Origin: Syntrophomonadaceae bacterium
GTDB taxonomy: Bacteria; Bacillota; Syntrophomonadia; Syntrophomonadales; Syntrophothermaceae
DNA length: 39,078 nucleotides
Assembly: GCA_012799365.1 (NCBI GenBank)
Contig: JAAZLJ010000060.1
Span: 1-39,078 of the forward strand
Direction: 5' to 3'
Shown: positions 23,411 to 32,187 of the stretch, piece by piece
How the letters are laid out: the number at the start of each line of letters is the position of its first letter
Numbering within the stretch: the stretch's first letter is position 1
Translations under genes and position numbers: made by a program
The notes under the pieces: generated by a model
Told to the model about the DNA's origin: nothing
Seen by the model: only the letters and a program-made list of their open reading frames with translations
Databases searched by the model: none

Positions 23411-25552
23411 GTGAAGAAGTTTACGTTACCCGTAGGCATAGTATTGTCGCTACTGGTGATAGCTGCTCTGGTAGGAGCGGCCTGGCAGCCGCAGCCCACC
23501 GCCGCAGTAGAACCCCGGACCTTTGCCTCTTATGAGGAATTGGTACAGTATATTGAGAAAAATTCCCGATTGGCTGAGGAGTCGCGTCATTTACCTTATT
23601 TCAGTTATGGCGGCCGGGAGATAGCGACCACAGGGAGTGCCAACAAAATGGCTGCCCCCCAGGCAGCTGTTCCCGAAACTGCTAACGACATGAATGTTAT
23701 GAATGATGCAGCCGACTATTCGTCTACCAATATCCAGGTGGCCGGGGTAGATGAAGCTGATATGGTCAAAACCGACGGTAAATATCTTTATATCATAACC
23801 GGTGATGAGGTAAAAATCTTGGCTGCTTATCCGCCCCAGGAGGCCCGGGTGCTGGCCCGGATAAAATTCGAGGGCAGACCGGCTGAACTTTTTATCAACC
23901 AGGACCGGATGATGGTTTTAGGTTCTGATGAGAGTGGGCAGAAGATCGTGGATCTGATTTACGATATCAAGAACCGTGAAAAACCCGAGCTTAAAAAGAA
24001 AGTGGAATTCAAAGGATCCGCCGTCAGTTCCAGACTCATTGGGGATTACGTCTACCTGATGGCCACCACTCATATGGGGAATAAGATTGAGTTACCCTGG
24101 ATTTCTACTGATGGCATAGTAAGAACCATCCCCCCGACCCAGATCCATTATTTTGACGGCCTGGATTATTCCTATTGCTATACTCGTATTCTGGCTATCA
24201 ACATGATGAATGAAAAGGAGTCGGTAGGCGGTAAGACCATTCTGGCTGGAAGTTCGCAAAACATTTACGTTTCACCGGATAATATTTATTTAACCAATAG
24301 CAAGGTACCGGATGTCAGGATCTATACCAATAAGCTCCTGGATAGTCTGGCCACTCTGGTTCCAGAAGCATACCAGCAGAGGATAATCAAAATCAAGGAT
24401 ACAGATGGAACTGCTCGAGAGAAATTGCAGCAGGCGGAAGTGGTGCTGGAAGAATACATCGGCCAGGTGGACTATGCCCGGGCCACAGAACTGGAGGAAA
24501 AAATACGGAGCTACCAGGAAAAATGGCAGCGGGACCTGGAGAGAGAGCGGAACCAGACTACCGTTCACAAATTGGGGGTAAGCGGAAACAAGGTTACCTA
24601 CCGCGGTCAGGGAGAAGTACCGGGGCGGGTTTTGAACCAGTTTTCCATGGATGAACACCAGGGGTTTTTCCGCATCGCCACCACTTCGGAGAGTTGGCTG
24701 CTCACTGACCGTACTCCCAGTAACAACATTTTTGTTCTGGATAAAGATATGAAAATAGCAGGTAAATTGCAGGGCCTGGCTCCAAATGAACGCATCTATT
24801 CCGCACGTTTTATGGGCCAGCGGGCCTACCTGGTTACTTTCCGCCAGGTGGATCCCCTGTTTGTTATCGACCTGAGCGATCCCTGTAAACCTGCGGTTCT
24901 GGGGCAGCTTAAAATCCCCGGTTTTTCTAATTACCTGCATCCCTATGACGAGAACCATATTATCGGTATAGGCAAAGAGGTGGCAGCACCTATGTCCGAG
25001 CCAATTCCGTTACCTCGTTTGGATGCACCGCAGTCAACACCGGCATCGGGTAGTGTCGTAAGCGATCAGGTAGTTGAGAAGATGATCATGCCACCTCCGG
25101 TGGTTCGGTCCGAGGGGCTGAAGATTTCCCTTTTCGATGTCACCAATCCTCTTCAGCCGAGGGAGGTGGCCAAATACGTGGTAGATGGATATTCAGATTC
25201 CATAGCTCGGCAGGAACACAAGGCGGTGCTGTTCAGCCGCGAGAAAAACCTGTTGGTACTGCCGGTGTCAATTGGTCCACCTTTTATAATAATGGAAGAT
25301 AGAGCGGGAGCGGGTACCAGGGCACGGTATGGAGAGCGTTGGGAAGGAGTCTATGTCTTTGACCTTTCTAATACCAGGATTAAGCTGAGAGGTAAGATTG
25401 AACATCCAGCCGATAACCGGTACCAGGGAGGTACGGGTCTACCGGTGAAAAGATCGTTGTATATCGAAGAGGTGCTTTACACCGTATCTGATCAGCTGGT
25501 AAAAATGAATGACTTGAAAAACCTGCGAGAAATCCAACAGGTTAAGTTATAA
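23411..25552 (+). CDS. Secreted beta-propeller protein (PF09826-like)
   Basis: A 713-residue protein with an N-terminal signal or anchor (residues 5-25) but no lipobox. The pattern TNIQVAGVDEADMVKTDGKY followed by LYIITGDEVKIL is the hallmark start of the PF09826 beta-propeller family, and blade-like repeats recur (IYSARFMGQRAYLVTFRQVDPLFVIDL; KISLFDVTNPLQPREVAKYV; GVYVFDLS). A charged, helical insertion at about 330-385 may form a coiled coil. It starts 68 bp after the S-component gene with GGAGGAGGG upstream, on the same strand, and ends at a strong terminator. It may be the last member of the cobalamin locus or an unrelated secreted protein; function unknown. Confidence 0.83.
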   Translation: MKKFTLPVGIVLSLLVIAALVGAAWQPQPTAAVEPRTFASYEELVQYIEKNSRLAEESRHLPYFSYGGREIATTGSANKMAAPQAAVPETANDMNVMNDAADYSSTNIQVAGVDEADMVKTDGKYLYIITGDEVKILAAYPPQEARVLARIKFEGRPAELFINQDRMMVLGSDESGQKIVDLIYDIKNREKPELKKKVEFKGSAVSSRLIGDYVYLMATTHMGNKIELPWISTDGIVRTIPPTQIHYFDGLDYSYCYTRILAINMMNEKESVGGKTILAGSSQNIYVSPDNIYLTNSKVPDVRIYTNKLLDSLATLVPEAYQQRIIKIKDTDGTAREKLQQAEVVLEEYIGQVDYARATELEEKIRSYQEKWQRDLERERNQTTVHKLGVSGNKVTYRGQGEVPGRVLNQFSMDEHQGFFRIATTSESWLLTDRTPSNNIFVLDKDMKIAGKLQGLAPNERIYSARFMGQRAYLVTFRQVDPLFVIDLSDPCKPAVLGQLKIPGFSNYLHPYDENHIIGIGKEVAAPMSEPIPLPRLDAPQSTPASGSVVSDQVVEKMIMPPPVVRSEGLKISLFDVTNPLQPREVAKYVVDGYSDSIARQEHKAVLFSREKNLLVLPVSIGPPFIIMEDRAGAGTRARYGERWEGVYVFDLSNTRIKLRGKIEHPADNRYQGGTGLPVKRSLYIEEVLYTVSDQLVKMNDLKNLREIQQVKL

Positions 25553-25568
25553 TTAAGTTCGGAGAAAG

Positions 25569-25608
25569 TCGGAGCCCGATCTGATGCCAGAGCCGGTCTC
25601 CGATTTTT
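25569..25608 (+). terminator. Intrinsic terminator after the beta-propeller gene
   Basis: TCGGAG-C-CCG pairs with CGG-T-CTCCGA around a loop and is followed by five T. It closes the transcription unit that may begin at the cobalamin riboswitch. Confidence 0.85.
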
Positions 25609-25621
25609 ACATAGTTTTGAA

Positions 25622-25653
25622 ACCGCAGATGTACGCTGATGGACGCGGATAAC
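25622..25653. repeat. Short-period GATG/ACGC-type repeat
   Basis: CCGCAGATGTACGCTGATGG followed by ACGCGGATAA belongs to the same word family as 9974-10026. It adjoins composite repeat copy C, as the 18793-18850 element adjoins copy B. Confidence 0.6.
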
Positions 25654-25691
25654 GAAGAATATTATGAAAATGCTGAAGAGCGACTTGCGAA

Positions 25692-25925
25692 GCAGTAGGG
25701 GAGGCTTCAGCCTCCCCGCGGAAGCTAAAGCTTCCGCTACAGTGGAGCAGAAGCTATTCCTTTACCGCGGTTCCTGCGAAGGCTGAAGTCTCCGCTACGG
25801 GGTTAGAACTCAGCGTAAATTCATATACTGCAGTCGACAAGTCGGGGAGCGAGCGGGTTAACCACACTCCTAAATATGTAGTTTTCATGTCCCTGATGGT
25901 GATACCTTCGGTATCATGGTGGCCT
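25692..25925. repeat. Composite intergenic repeat, copy C (most complete, inverted)
   Basis: On the minus strand this copy reads module 1 (CATGATACCGAAGGTATCAC, then ATCAGGGACATGAAAAC), module 2 (GGAGTGTGGTTAACCCGC ... CGACTTGTCGACTGCAGT), GCTGAGTTCTAACCCCGTAG and the hairpins. Seen on the plus strand, these are GGGGAGGCT/AGCCTCCCC (25698-25717, perfect), GCGGAAGCT/AGCTTCCGC (25718-25737) and a degraded third (about 25775-25795). GATACC-GAA-GGTATC in module 1 is itself a hairpin. It fills most of the 508-base gap before cdaA. Confidence 0.82.
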
Positions 25926-25986
25926 GCTATGAAGTGACAGATAAAACAAGTATGTGCGATAATACAACGTAATGGTCGTAAGTTTT

Positions 25987-26015
25987 TTGCAAAAATTCTA
26001 ATTAATCCTTACAAT
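25987..26015 (+). promoter_or_regulatory. Sigma-A promoter of the cdaA operon
   Basis: TTGCAA and TACAAT are separated by 17 bases. The predicted start is about 40 bases before the TTG codon of cdaA. It lies just downstream of composite repeat copy C. Confidence 0.65.
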
Positions 26016-26060
26016 AAATGCTAGCATTAAAATGGCAGACCACCGATAGGAGGCAACCGC

Positions 26061-26906
26061 TTGGAACTCGGGGTGTTATCAGAAATATTTACAGACCCGG
26101 TTAAAGTTATCCTGGCCCTGGTAGATATACTTATAGTTGCCTACCTTTTTTATCGCATACTTTTACTGATCCGGGGAACACGGGCTGAACAGCTGCTCAG
26201 AGGCCTGCTTTTGCTGCTAGGCTTCTCGGTGGCATCCAGGTATCTTCACCTGGAAATAGTTCAATGGTTAGCAGATAAATTGTGGACTATGCTTTTTATT
26301 GCCCTGCCGGTGGTGTTTCAGCCCGAATTACGTCGGGCCCTGGAGCAGCTGGGGAGAGGGAGTTTCTTTTCCAGCAGCCTGGCTCGGTGGACGGATACCG
26401 AAGTAATTATCCATGAGATACTGGATGCGGTAAACACCCTGGCTCGTACCCGTACCGGTGCTCTTATTATTATCGAAAGAGAGACCGGGATAAGGGATTA
26501 CGTAGACAGTGGGGTTCCTGTGGACGGTGTAGTCAACTCACAGCTGTTGGTAAACATTTTTACGCCCTTGAGCCCTTTACACGATGGAGCAGTCATTATC
26601 AGCGACGGGCGCCTGGCCAGGGCGGCGTGTTTTTTGCCGTTAACTGATAATCCCAACCTTTCTAAAGAATTAGGAACCAGGCACCGGGCAGGTCTTGGCA
26701 TAACCGAGGTTTCAGATGCTCTGGCCCTGATCGTGTCTGAGGAAACGGGATGGATCTCAGTGGCCCGGGAAGGCAGGTTAAGCCGCAACCTGGATGAGCA
26801 GCGTCTGCAAGAGATTCTCGAGACCGAGCTGGTAAAGAAGGATCGTCGGGAAGCATTCAAAGTTTTGAGGTGGGCTAATGAGCGAGAACCAAAGGAGCAC
26901 GACTAG
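26061..26906 (+). CDS. cdaA: Diadenylate cyclase CdaA (c-di-AMP synthase)
   Basis: This is a membrane-bound diadenylate cyclase of 281 residues. Three N-terminal TM helices span about 14-95. The DisA_N catalytic domain has the DGA motif at residues 175-177 (LHDGAVII) and the RHR motif at 207-209 (TRHRAGLG), which bind and join two ATP into c-di-AMP. Length matches B. subtilis CdaA/YbbP (273). The start is TTG at 26061, set by AGGAGG seven bases upstream. It overlaps the next gene by 29 bases. The messenger controls potassium and osmolyte uptake and wall homeostasis in Firmicutes. Confidence 0.95.
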   Translation: MELGVLSEIFTDPVKVILALVDILIVAYLFYRILLLIRGTRAEQLLRGLLLLLGFSVASRYLHLEIVQWLADKLWTMLFIALPVVFQPELRRALEQLGRGSFFSSSLARWTDTEVIIHEILDAVNTLARTRTGALIIIERETGIRDYVDSGVPVDGVVNSQLLVNIFTPLSPLHDGAVIISDGRLARAACFLPLTDNPNLSKELGTRHRAGLGITEVSDALALIVSEETGWISVAREGRLSRNLDEQRLQEILETELVKKDRREAFKVLRWANEREPKEHD

Positions 26907-27819
26907 CCTCAAAGTAATCGCCATTTTTCTGGCGGTGCTTTTATGGCTTTACGTATCCACGGAAAATACCATCATTACCAGGAAAGAAGTCGGGGTTCAA
27001 TTGCGGGCGGTCAATCTGGAGGAAGGGTTGAAGGCATCTCATCTCGACAAAGTTTCTGTTAGTTTTATAGGTACTCCTCGCAAAGCCGAGGATATAAACG
27101 CTTATGTGGATTTGAAGGGGCTGGAACCCGGGGTCTATACGGTGCCGGTGGAAGTAAGCTCGTTAAAGGGAGCCCGGGTGACGGGTATCAACCCGACCCA
27201 GGTCAAGGTGCAGATCTCTCAACAGGGAGAGCATATCTTTCCTGTAACTCATAAGGTGACCAAACCCCCACCTGCCGGCTACCGACTGGAAGGGGTAGAC
27301 ATGGTTCCCGAAAAGTGCCTGGTAAAAGGGCCAAGGCATCTGGTTAACCGGGTAGCCGATGTGGTGGTTTACCTGGATCTGGGGGGCTTGACCCAAACCA
27401 GTACCTATGATGTACAAGTCAGGGCGGTTGATCGGGAAGGTAAACTGCTAACCGGCGATCTGACCTTTATTCCCAACCAGGTCAAGGTTTATGTAGTATT
27501 GGGAGAGAAGAAAGATATGCTGCAGGCGGCAGTAAATCCAATCCTATCCGGGCAGCTGGCGGAGGGTTTCACCCTGGGAGAAGTCAGGGTAGATCCTCCT
27601 CGGGTGCAAATGATAGGAAAGTTAGGAGTTCTGCAGGGTCAGACTGAAGCAGCAACCGAAGCCATTAATCTGGAAGGACGTACCACTTCTTTTGTCGAAG
27701 AAGTAAAGATAGTAGGGGTACCGGGGGTCGAAATCTATCCCAGCCGGGTACGGGTACATGTACAGGTACAGCAGCAAATCACCGGTGCCGACGGGGTCGA
27801 GAGCGGTGAATCACCGTAA
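26878..27819 (+). CDS. cdaR: CdaR (YbbR-domain regulator of CdaA)
   Basis: A 313-residue protein with one N-terminal TM helix (about 10-27, VIAIFLAVLLWLYVST) and an extracytoplasmic region of three YbbR-type repeats. The repeats show the usual VKVSFIGTPRKAEDI-like and GVYTVPVEVSSLKG-like strands and end with RVRVHVQVQQQ. B. subtilis CdaR has a similar plan and modulates CdaA. The ATG sits inside the end of cdaA with GAGGTGGG upstream, so the two are co-translated. The gene is followed 21 bp later by glmM, the standard order in Firmicutes. Confidence 0.92.
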   Translation: MSENQRSTTSLKVIAIFLAVLLWLYVSTENTIITRKEVGVQLRAVNLEEGLKASHLDKVSVSFIGTPRKAEDINAYVDLKGLEPGVYTVPVEVSSLKGARVTGINPTQVKVQISQQGEHIFPVTHKVTKPPPAGYRLEGVDMVPEKCLVKGPRHLVNRVADVVVYLDLGGLTQTSTYDVQVRAVDREGKLLTGDLTFIPNQVKVYVVLGEKKDMLQAAVNPILSGQLAEGFTLGEVRVDPPRVQMIGKLGVLQGQTEAATEAINLEGRTTSFVEEVKIVGVPGVEIYPSRVRVHVQVQQQITGADGVESGESP

Positions 27820-27840
27820 GGACGAATGGAGGGTTTTGTT

Positions 27841-29187
27841 TTGGGGATATTATTTGGAACTGATGGGGTTAGAGGAATTGCCAACCGGGAGCTTACCCCG
27901 GAGCTGGCCTACCAATTGGGGCGGGCTGGCAGTTACGTTCTGGCTCAGGAATTTTCCCACCCCCGTATCCTGGTAGGGAAAGATACTCGGGTGTCTGGGG
28001 ACATGCTGGAAGCGGCTCTGGTCGCTGGCATTTGTTCAATGGGTGCCAGTGTACTAAGAGCCGGGGTGGTACCGACTCCCGCGGTAGCCTATTTAACCAG
28101 GAAGTACCAGGCATCCAGTGGGGTGGTTATATCAGCATCCCATAACCCTATGGAATACAATGGGATCAAATTCTTCAGTTCCACTGGATATAAGCTTCCC
28201 GATGCCATCGAAGATGAAATTGAGAAACTGGTACTGCAGGGGGAGGACACTCTGGCCAGGCCGGTGGGGAATGACGTCGGCCGGGTGTATGATGTGGAGG
28301 AGGCAGAGAACAACTATATCGAATATCTATTAAGCTGTTTTGAAGCTTCCCATGACCTCAGTAATCTTACTATAGTAGTAGACTGTGCCCATGGAGCAGC
28401 GTATAATATAGCTCCGGAAGTGTGGCGCCGCCTGGGGGCACGGGTGATCCCTATCTGTCACCACCCCAATGGTATCAACATCAACGACCGCTGTGGTTCC
28501 ACCTATCCCGAAGTCTTGCGTCGGGCGGTATTGGAGAACCAGGCTGATATTGGGATTGCCCATGACGGTGATGCCGACCGCTTGATTGCGATAGACGAGC
28601 GGGGGGATCTGGTAGACGGCGATATGATTATGGTTATTTGTGCTCTGCATTTACAGAGGAGCCGGAAACTACAGCCTCCGAAGATTGTAGCCACGGTGAT
28701 GAGCAACATCGGGCTGGATATCGCGCTCCGCCGCGAGAACATTGAAGTGGAAAGCTGTCAGGTTGGGGATCGTTATGTCCTGGAAAAGATGCAGCAGACC
28801 GGGGCCCTTCTGGGAGGCGAACAGTCGGGACATATAATTTTCTTGAACCATGCCACCACCGGTGACGGGCTGCTCTCAGCTCTTAAACTGGTAGAAGTCA
28901 TGAAAACAACCGGGCTGCCCCTGTCTGAATTGGCTCGGGAGATGGAAAAACTGCCGCAGATATTGGTCAACATTGAGCTGGAGGACAAAGAGGCCGTTCT
29001 CGGTCATGCAGCCGTAAAGGAGGCGATAAGAGAAGCAGAAACAAGAATGGGTGAATGGGGCAAGGTGCTGGTCCGGCCTTCGGGTACCGAACCCAAGGTC
29101 AGAGTCATGGCCCAGGGTCGGGACGAATTCGTTCTGCAGGAGGTGGTCGATGCTATAAAGGGAGCCATATTATTGGCCCAAAAGTAA
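27841..29187 (+). CDS. glmM: Phosphoglucosamine mutase
   Basis: This 448-residue enzyme interconverts glucosamine-6-phosphate and glucosamine-1-phosphate for UDP-GlcNAc and peptidoglycan synthesis. Ser100 in SASHNP is the phosphorylated catalytic residue (the same number as in B. subtilis). DGDADR binds the metal, and RPSGTEPKVRV near the C-terminus is the phosphate-binding loop. The ATG at 27826 is in frame, but its following bases GGAGGG are the ribosome site for TTG 27841, which yields the family N-terminus GILFGTDGVRG. GlmM is known to bind and inhibit CdaA in several Firmicutes, which suits its place in this operon. Confidence 0.95.
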   Translation: MGILFGTDGVRGIANRELTPELAYQLGRAGSYVLAQEFSHPRILVGKDTRVSGDMLEAALVAGICSMGASVLRAGVVPTPAVAYLTRKYQASSGVVISASHNPMEYNGIKFFSSTGYKLPDAIEDEIEKLVLQGEDTLARPVGNDVGRVYDVEEAENNYIEYLLSCFEASHDLSNLTIVVDCAHGAAYNIAPEVWRRLGARVIPICHHPNGININDRCGSTYPEVLRRAVLENQADIGIAHDGDADRLIAIDERGDLVDGDMIMVICALHLQRSRKLQPPKIVATVMSNIGLDIALRRENIEVESCQVGDRYVLEKMQQTGALLGGEQSGHIIFLNHATTGDGLLSALKLVEVMKTTGLPLSELAREMEKLPQILVNIELEDKEAVLGHAAVKEAIREAETRMGEWGKVLVRPSGTEPKVRVMAQGRDEFVLQEVVDAIKGAILLAQK

Positions 29188-29215
29188 CCGTTTTTGAGAG
29201 GTTCTCATATTCTGA

Positions 29216-29360
29216 TATTGAAAGCGCCAGAACCCATGGGGTTGACGAGGAAGGGACTAATCGAAATATCGGCGGATGGTCTCTCGGTGAGCCACCATCG
29301 TTAGTACTGCTACAAAACCATACCGGCAACGGAAGGAACAAAAGGTAGTACTCGTGGCGA
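29216..29360 (+). ncRNA. glmS self-cleaving ribozyme
   Basis: The conserved core is intact: AAAGCGCCAGAACC with the cleavage site between A29223 and G29224, then GTTGACGAGGAAGGGACTAA, TCGAAATATCGGCGGATGG and CTCTCGGT. Downstream pairings AGTACT/AGTACT and CCAC/GTGG close the 3' domain near 29358. Glucosamine-6-phosphate acts as coenzyme for cleavage, which destabilises the glmS message. It fills the glmM-glmS gap. Confidence 0.95.
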
Positions 29361-29432
29361 TAATAAAGAATACAAACCCAAATGGAACCCTTGGTTCCAG
29401 CTTTCAGTTTTTTGCATAGGGGGTAAAATAAA

Positions 29433-31253
29433 TTGTGTGGAATAATCGGATATATAGGCGATAAAGACGCCGTTCCTGTAATTATAGATGGTTTAAGGCA
29501 TATGGAATATCGTGGCTATGACTCTACCGGTATCGCGGTAGTGGATGAAGGCCAGCAGTTATGGGTACAGAAAAAAGAAGGCAAGTTAGGACATCTGGAG
29601 GAAAAGCTGAACGGTTATCCCGATGCTGGTATTGGCATCGGGCATACACGCTGGGCCACTCATGGTGCTCCCAGCGACGATAATGCCCATCCCCATACCG
29701 ATTGCCAGGGGAATATTGCTATAGTCCACAATGGGATTATCGAAAACTATGCCCCCCTGCGCCGCAGGTTGGAGCAAGAGGGGCACATTTTCCGCTCCGA
29801 GACTGATACCGAAGTATTTGCCCATCTGGTCGAACATTACTATAATGGTTCACTTGAGGGCGCTGTACGCAGGGCCCTGCAGGACGTAAAAGGCTCCTAC
29901 GCGGTGGCGGCGGTCGCGACTGCAGAACCGGATAAGATTGTAGCGGTTCGTAACCACAGCCCACTAATGGTAGGTATGGGTGAAGATCAATACTACCTGA
30001 CCTCGGATGTTCCGGCCATACTGAATCGTACTCGCAACGTGTATTTCTTGGAAGATGGAGAAATGGCGGTTCTTACCCGGGATGGGGTGGTTTTCTCTAA
30101 TGGTGAGGGACAGCAGATAGAAAAAAGCTTATATCATGTTACCTGGGACCCGATGGCGGCTGAAAAAGGCGGTCTGCCGCATTTCATGATAAAAGAGATA
30201 CTGGAACAGCCCCAGGCTTTGAGGGAAACCTTGCGGGGAAGGATAAAAGATAACCGGGTAGATTTTTCCGAAGTGGACCTGGATAGTTTCGTAGATGGGG
30301 TAGAAAAAGTATTTATCACTGCCTGTGGAACCGCTTATCATGCCGGTATGGTGGGGAAATACCTGATTGAAAAATTTGCTCACATTCCGGTAGAGATTGA
30401 TATTGCCTCGGAGTTCCGTTACCGTGAAATACTCTGGGGAGAAAACTCCATTCTGGTGGTCATAAGCCAGTCGGGTGAGACGGCTGATACTCTGGCGGCC
30501 ATACGGGAAGCCAAAAGACAGGGCATAAAAATCCTGGCTATAACCAATGTGGTAGGAAGTTCGGTGGCTCGAGAAGCGGATAAAGTTCTATACACCTGGG
30601 CGGGACCGGAGATAGCGGTAGCTTCGACCAAGGCCTATTCCACCCAGCTGTTGCTCATGTACCTTCTGGCCATTTACCTAGCGCAGCATAACAAATCTCT
30701 GCCAGCCGGGGAAATAGATGCCCTGGTGGGGGATCTGAGCCGGATTGCTGATCTGGTGGAAACCACCTTGAAAAATGCGGTCGGGGTGCAGGGGGTGGCA
30801 GAAAAGTACCACGATGCGGGGTGTATTTTCTTTATCGGTCGTGGGCTGGATTATGCCGTAGCCCTGGAAGGATCTCTCAAGCTCAAAGAGATTTCGTATA
30901 TCCATGCCGAGGCCTATGCTGCAGGAGAAATGAAACACGGTACCCTGGCTCTGGTCGAGGAGGGCGTACCCATCGTAGCCCTGGCTACCCAGGATGAATT
31001 GGAAGAGAAGATGCTCTCTAATATAAGAGAGGTCAAGGCTCGGGGAGCAGTTATTATAGGTATTGGTAAGGATGGTATGGTTGAACTGGAACACGAGGCC
31101 GATGAGCTCATCACCATACCTGCGTGTGACTCGCGGTTGGCGCCGATTCTTACCGTGATTCCACTTCAACTCCTGGCCTACTATACCGCGGTACAACGCG
31201 GTTGTGATGTCGATAAGCCCAGAAACCTGGCCAAATCGGTTACCGTCGAGTAA
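29433..31253 (+). CDS. glmS: Glutamine-fructose-6-phosphate aminotransferase
   Basis: A 606-residue enzyme that makes glucosamine-6-phosphate from fructose-6-phosphate and glutamine. The start is TTG at 29433 with AGGGGG nine bases upstream; after Met removal Cys2 becomes the glutaminase nucleophile (CGIIGYIGD). The class II amidotransferase domain spans about 1-220, with HTRWATHG and HNGIIENY. Two SIS domains follow (about 285-430 and 455-590) with ISQSGETADT and ALEGSLKLKEISY, and the C-terminus ends KPRNLAKSVTVE as in the family. It is controlled by the ribozyme upstream. Together with glmM it feeds cell-wall precursor synthesis. Confidence 0.97.
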   Translation: MCGIIGYIGDKDAVPVIIDGLRHMEYRGYDSTGIAVVDEGQQLWVQKKEGKLGHLEEKLNGYPDAGIGIGHTRWATHGAPSDDNAHPHTDCQGNIAIVHNGIIENYAPLRRRLEQEGHIFRSETDTEVFAHLVEHYYNGSLEGAVRRALQDVKGSYAVAAVATAEPDKIVAVRNHSPLMVGMGEDQYYLTSDVPAILNRTRNVYFLEDGEMAVLTRDGVVFSNGEGQQIEKSLYHVTWDPMAAEKGGLPHFMIKEILEQPQALRETLRGRIKDNRVDFSEVDLDSFVDGVEKVFITACGTAYHAGMVGKYLIEKFAHIPVEIDIASEFRYREILWGENSILVVISQSGETADTLAAIREAKRQGIKILAITNVVGSSVAREADKVLYTWAGPEIAVASTKAYSTQLLLMYLLAIYLAQHNKSLPAGEIDALVGDLSRIADLVETTLKNAVGVQGVAEKYHDAGCIFFIGRGLDYAVALEGSLKLKEISYIHAEAYAAGEMKHGTLALVEEGVPIVALATQDELEEKMLSNIREVKARGAVIIGIGKDGMVELEHEADELITIPACDSRLAPILTVIPLQLLAYYTAVQRGCDVDKPRNLAKSVTVE

Positions 31254-31331
31254 GCCAGGGAAAATTGGCCGAACAATTCTGGTTCTTAACACTGACCCGA
31301 AGTCAGGGTTATGATTATGCTCAGAAAACAG

Positions 31332-31357
31332 CAGACCGCCTTAAATAAGGCGGTCTG
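31332..31357. repeat. Near-perfect 26-bp palindrome after glmS
   Basis: CAGACCGCCTTA and TAAGGCGGTCTG are perfectly complementary with only AA between them. No T-run follows. It precedes the terminator at 31371-31401 and may stabilise the glmS message end or serve as a protein site. Confidence 0.7.
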
Positions 31358-31370
31358 GAACGATTTAGCA

Positions 31371-31401
31371 ATAAGTCCGGGCAATCCCCGGACTTATTTT
31401 A
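31371..31401 (+). terminator. Intrinsic terminator of the cdaA-glmS operon
   Basis: An 11-bp perfect stem ATAAGTCCGGG/CCCGGACTTAT with loop CAATC is followed by TTTATAC. It lies about 120 bases after the glmS stop. Confidence 0.85.
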
Positions 31402-31579
31402 TACTTTCAAATCAACCGCGACCAGTCGGCGGAATCTTTCCTTCCTTTTATTTTCTGTATTTAGTTGTGGGGCTAACAGTTTTTTATAATGTCCCGGGGC
31501 CGAACTGAGCAGATAAGAACCATATTATTGAAACGGCATAGACTATATACTGAGATATTAATGAAGGGAGGAATGCGTT

Positions 31580-32095
31580 ATGAGTAGACGTCGGAGGTGT
31601 CCTTCATACGAGGACGCGATGTGCCCGAGAACCAGAGAGGCCCTGGAAGAAGCCATACGAGGAGAGGCTGAGGCCATCAGATTTTATGGTCACCTTATCG
31701 AAATGGCGCCCGACCAGTTCCAAAAAGATGTGATTATTGGAATAAGGAATGACGAAGCCAGGCATCTTAATAATTTCCAGGCGGTATACTGCAGGCTTAT
31801 GGGATGTACCTACGATTATCCTGAACCGCACGTACGTAGACCCAAAAACTACTGTCAAGGCTTGATAGACGCCTTTAACGATGAGCAAGAGGCATACGAA
31901 TTTTATAAGGCCAATTATTTCTGTAACCGGGACCCATGGGTTAAAAAAGCTTTCCTGGACGCCATGTTGGATGAGAGTGAACATGCCCAGTGGTTTAACA
32001 ACTTTATTGTCCGTAATGGTTGTTTTCGGGGCTTTAAATTGGGGGTAGGCGAGACCTTCGAAGAGGAGCCGGCTTCTGAAGTTTTGCTGGATTAA
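31580..32095 (+). CDS. Ferritin-like diiron protein
   Basis: A 171-residue four-helix protein of the ferritin-like superfamily. Two metal-ligand sets are visible: EEAIRGEAEAI with NDEARHLNN (ExxH), and NDEQEAYEFYK with DESEHAQWF (ExxH), the pattern of rubrerythrin-type diiron sites. There is no rubredoxin Cys4 domain. Scattered Cys residues (8, 15 and others) do not form an obvious cluster. The N-terminus is unusually basic (SRRRRC). The ATG has GGGAGG upstream. It stands alone between two terminators. Likely involved in oxidative stress or iron handling, by family only. Confidence 0.82.
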   Translation: MSRRRRCPSYEDAMCPRTREALEEAIRGEAEAIRFYGHLIEMAPDQFQKDVIIGIRNDEARHLNNFQAVYCRLMGCTYDYPEPHVRRPKNYCQGLIDAFNDEQEAYEFYKANYFCNRDPWVKKAFLDAMLDESEHAQWFNNFIVRNGCFRGFKLGVGETFEEEPASEVLLD

Positions 32096-32137
32096 TATGA
32101 TGAGATGGGTCTAATTTTCGATTGATTTCTATTAGAC

Positions 32138-32187
32138 GGTGGGCCCGGGGATAGAATATGCTCCATCCCCCCGGGTCCATCTTTTTT
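32138..32187 (+). terminator. Intrinsic terminator after the ferritin-like gene
   Basis: The GC-rich arms GGGCCCGGGGAT and ATCCCCCCGGGTCC pair around a 13-base loop and are followed by a seven-T run at 32181-32187. Confidence 0.82.

Noticed and set aside
29055-29348. 97-codon plus-strand frame
   Set aside because: It spans the end of glmM and the conserved glmS ribozyme core.
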